Shown: positions 61,626 through 64,000 of the stretch, piece by piece
Layout: every line of letters begins with the position of its first letter
Numbering within the stretch: the stretch's first letter is position 1
DNA from: Onchocerca lupi
Lineage: Eukaryota; Nematoda; Chromadorea; Rhabditida; Onchocercidae
Reading direction: 5' to 3'
Assembly: GCA_028564675.1 (NCBI GenBank)
Contig: JAOVVO010000051.1
Location: forward strand, 1-64,000
Length of the DNA stretch: 64,000 bases
The notes under the pieces: generated by a model
Told to the model about the DNA's origin: nothing
The model's database searches: none
What the model saw: only the letters and a program-made list of their open reading frames with translations
Made by a program: the position numbers and the translations under genes

Positions 61626-63424
61626 TTTAAACATTTTAAACATGTCGTAGATAGCAGTGACTTTTTCCATGTTATTGGTCCAACATTAGCAAAAATGTGC
61701 ATACTTTATGATAACAATCGCTATAAGAATATTTGTTGAGTAATGAATTCTTCGCAGAAAAACAGGTTTCTTTCTCGTAATAAAATTTCTTCACGATCTA
61801 AATTGTAAGTGTTCTAGTAAAAATGTTTATTTGCCCTTAACATTTTTTTCAGTATTTCCTTCTCCATTCCTCCGTAAAGTTTATTTTTTGAATGAAATAA
61901 AAAAGTATGGAAATTGATTAGTGAACTTATTGCAAAGTGAAAATTCAAAATTTAATTTTATGGCCTAATTCATTCATGAAATATCGTTAAAATTCAAAAT
62001 TACTAAAACTTCCTTACAGTCCTCTAATGTTAGAAATTTTAAATTCGATTGATTTGCCAATGTCACAATAAATTATATGTTATGTTCTTCAAAATATAGA
62101 TTCTGTCTCCTCATTCAACATCCGTTTTAAAAAAGCAGCAATAACAGAAGAATTTTTCAATTTCTGTTTTTATGTTAAAATCCAACCGTTTGGAATCACT
62201 TGAAAATTATTAACTAAATGTCAATTTTTCAGAACTTTTTTTCTGATTCTAATTTGTAAATTTAGAATTCGAGCATCTAAATATCGCATATTTAGATTCA
62301 GATTTTAGAATTTATGAATCTTCTCTTTAGTTTGGGAATTATGCTGTCCATTATCTACTTTTGTAACATTTCTAATAAATCATAAAAGCAGCAAAGAAAG
62401 CAGTGAAATTTTAAGATCGACTATAAATGAGACTTTTATATTTTTCCGTACTTTATACACATATATTTTTTTTTGTTTATATGTTTTTTAATAATATATT
62501 TTTTCTCATGCAAACAACTAACCTCTCAAATAGCGTTAATTCGTAATGATATTAACGTAGAAAGGATTGACGGCTCCAAACAAAATTATAGGAATTAAAT
62601 AAAATTATGAGAAATTTTTGTAAAATTTCTGAAAAGTAGGATCTTGAAAAAAAGTTTGTTTTATGCATTTCACTTTCTTCTCTACTTTGCAAAGCATGAA
62701 ATCGTAGGAAAATGATGTCCGAATTAATGAGTACAAATCAAAAAAAAGTACGCAATAAGAATTTTCGGGTTTAATTTTTGAGACACATGTACTCCATCCT
62801 GTATTATTTATTTCAATTTGCTTAGAATATGAAACAGGAAATTTTGCGATGATTCTCATTTTTTTGCTGCTATAATTAGCTCAATTCGAAATTTCTTCTT
62901 CGGTTCTATTTAAAAATCTGTCCACTTTTATCACCGCATTTACTAGTTGTGCGATAGATTCACTTCATTATTTCTAGAAATCCACTCAACCAACAAATAT
63001 CATTGCATTCTTTCGATTATGGGTTTTGTAAAAGGACACATTTTAGAAGAAATTATACAAACAGATATCACTACAGGTCTTTCATTCTGCACTATAGATA
63101 TTGCATTCTACGGAAAGTGTTTCTTACGTCTTACTTAAAATTTATAAATCTGTATTTACTTTATTCCTTTCTCCGTCTTAACGAAACCGAGCAAGTACTC
63201 TCAGGAAGTAACAATCAGAAAACATCGGAGAAGAAGATGAGATGAACATATCCGACTCTGATATTGTTGTAATTTGCAGTAGCAATAAAATAAATAATAG
63301 TATTTCCGAAAGGGAAACCATTTTCGTCAAAACACTTATTTTTTCAAAGAATAAATCACTTCTCATCTAACAAAAACCAATTGAGTTTGATAAAGAACAG
63401 ATGTCAAGTGAAGTAAAAAAGATT

Positions 63425-63482
63425 CTCTAACATTTCCTTTGATTTTCCTTTAACTCTCATCTCTCTAACATTTCCTTTGATT
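63425..63482 (+). repeat. 20-bp direct repeat
   Basis: ctctaacatttcctttgatt occurs at 63425-63444 and again at 63463-63482. Confidence 0.95.
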
Positions 63483-64000
63483 GGTAGCATTCAAAAAAAT
63501 ATTTTCCGAGTATATGTTTGAAAAACATTAATTTTTAGAAAACTGAAATAGGAAAACATGTTTGTCAGAAATTTATAAAATTTCACTGAAATAGGGGAAG
63601 CGTCGATGCAACTCGAATTAGGCACTGTTTTAATTCAGGTTTATTCGAAATAACCCTAATGTTTGAGACATAGATTAATGTTCAAACATGGGAAGTTTTT
63701 GAAAACTTCAAACTCTCGACGTTGAGATTGTCAACACATAAATTGAGTTCACATCTAATATTACGAATTTGATTATTGAAATCATCAGTTTTCCAAAGCA
63801 TGAAATTGAACTTAAATGCGAGAAAAAAGGAAATCCAGACGTAGTTTAAGAAGTATTCAACTTCAGTTGTTGCTAATTGTCATAACTATTGATATTTTCA
63901 TTGTAGTAGCGTCGTAACTGTAGAAATAATAACATAGCAGCTATACTAACTAAATAATAGTGACGAGGATGAAGGTTGTTCGTATGTACATTAAGGGCGC

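Larger units (their letters stand above)
58600..64000. other. Gene-poor right end of the window
   Basis: One small orphan ORF (59766-59521), a 23-bp tandem repeat, a 31-bp inverted repeat and a 20-bp direct repeat are the only structures seen. ORFs at 62947-63366 in three frames have no recognisable product. It may be an upstream region or intron of a gene beyond the window. Confidence 0.5.

Noticed and set aside
62947..63366. Overlapping ORFs of 62-80 codons near the right end
   Set aside because: Three frames on two strands are open at once with no similarity, so none is supported.
1..64000. CRISPR arrays, rRNA, tRNA, bacterial operons
   Set aside because: No regularly spaced repeats, no cloverleaf-like B-box context and no Shine-Dalgarno-led gene runs were seen; the window is eukaryotic.

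Overview
The window is a piece of a nematode nuclear genome, most likely a filarial (spirurid) worm. The DNA is AT-rich. Genes are split into many short exons with worm-type acceptors (TTTCAG or TTTTAG). Many start codons sit 9-40 nt downstream of such an acceptor, as in spliced-leader trans-splicing. All products are typical animal or worm proteins. Species cannot be fixed from the sequence alone. Exon models were built by hand from splice sites and reading phase.

Layout. 509-4691: a decayed BEL/Pao LTR retrotransposon, minus strand. 6151-12291 (+): type I phosphatidylinositol-4-phosphate 5-kinase (ppk-1), with a decayed duplicate of exons 4-5 inside intron 3. 16622-20199 (+): synaptotagmin of the SYT4/11 class (snt-4-like). 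32320-21972 (-): four genes in a row, namely katanin p60, ercc-1, nubp-1 and a mitochondrial-type beta-ketoacyl-ACP synthase, spaced 500-650 bp and possibly one operon. 34002-38073 (+): neuronal calcium sensor ncs-2, divergent from katanin. 47619-44256 (-): mRNA export/nucleoporin factor RAE1. 51669-49244 (-): PTP1B-like tyrosine phosphatase with a C-terminal membrane anchor. 53780-54064 and 54762-55941 (+): MIC10 and MIX23, two small mitochondrial proteins in tandem. 58593-56369 (-): WW-domain protein resembling WAC. From 58.6 kb to the end only one small orphan ORF and short repeats were seen.

Gene content overlaps C. elegans cosmid F10G8 as I recall it (rae-1/npp-17, ncs-2, nubp-1, ercc-1), so the middle of the window looks like an old conserved gene neighbourhood, probably from the chromosome I equivalent. 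Themes that recur are phosphoinositide/Ca2+/membrane traffic (PIP5K, synaptotagmin, NCS), Fe-S and mitochondrial biology (NUBP1, KAS, MIC10, MIX23), and DNA repair or cell division (ERCC1, katanin).

The most unusual points are an apparent AT-AG intron that cuts the KAS gene beside its catalytic Lys and His, a GC-AG intron in ncs-2, and the fossil exon duplication in ppk-1. I found no CRISPR array, rRNA, tRNA or clearly novel multi-gene system.
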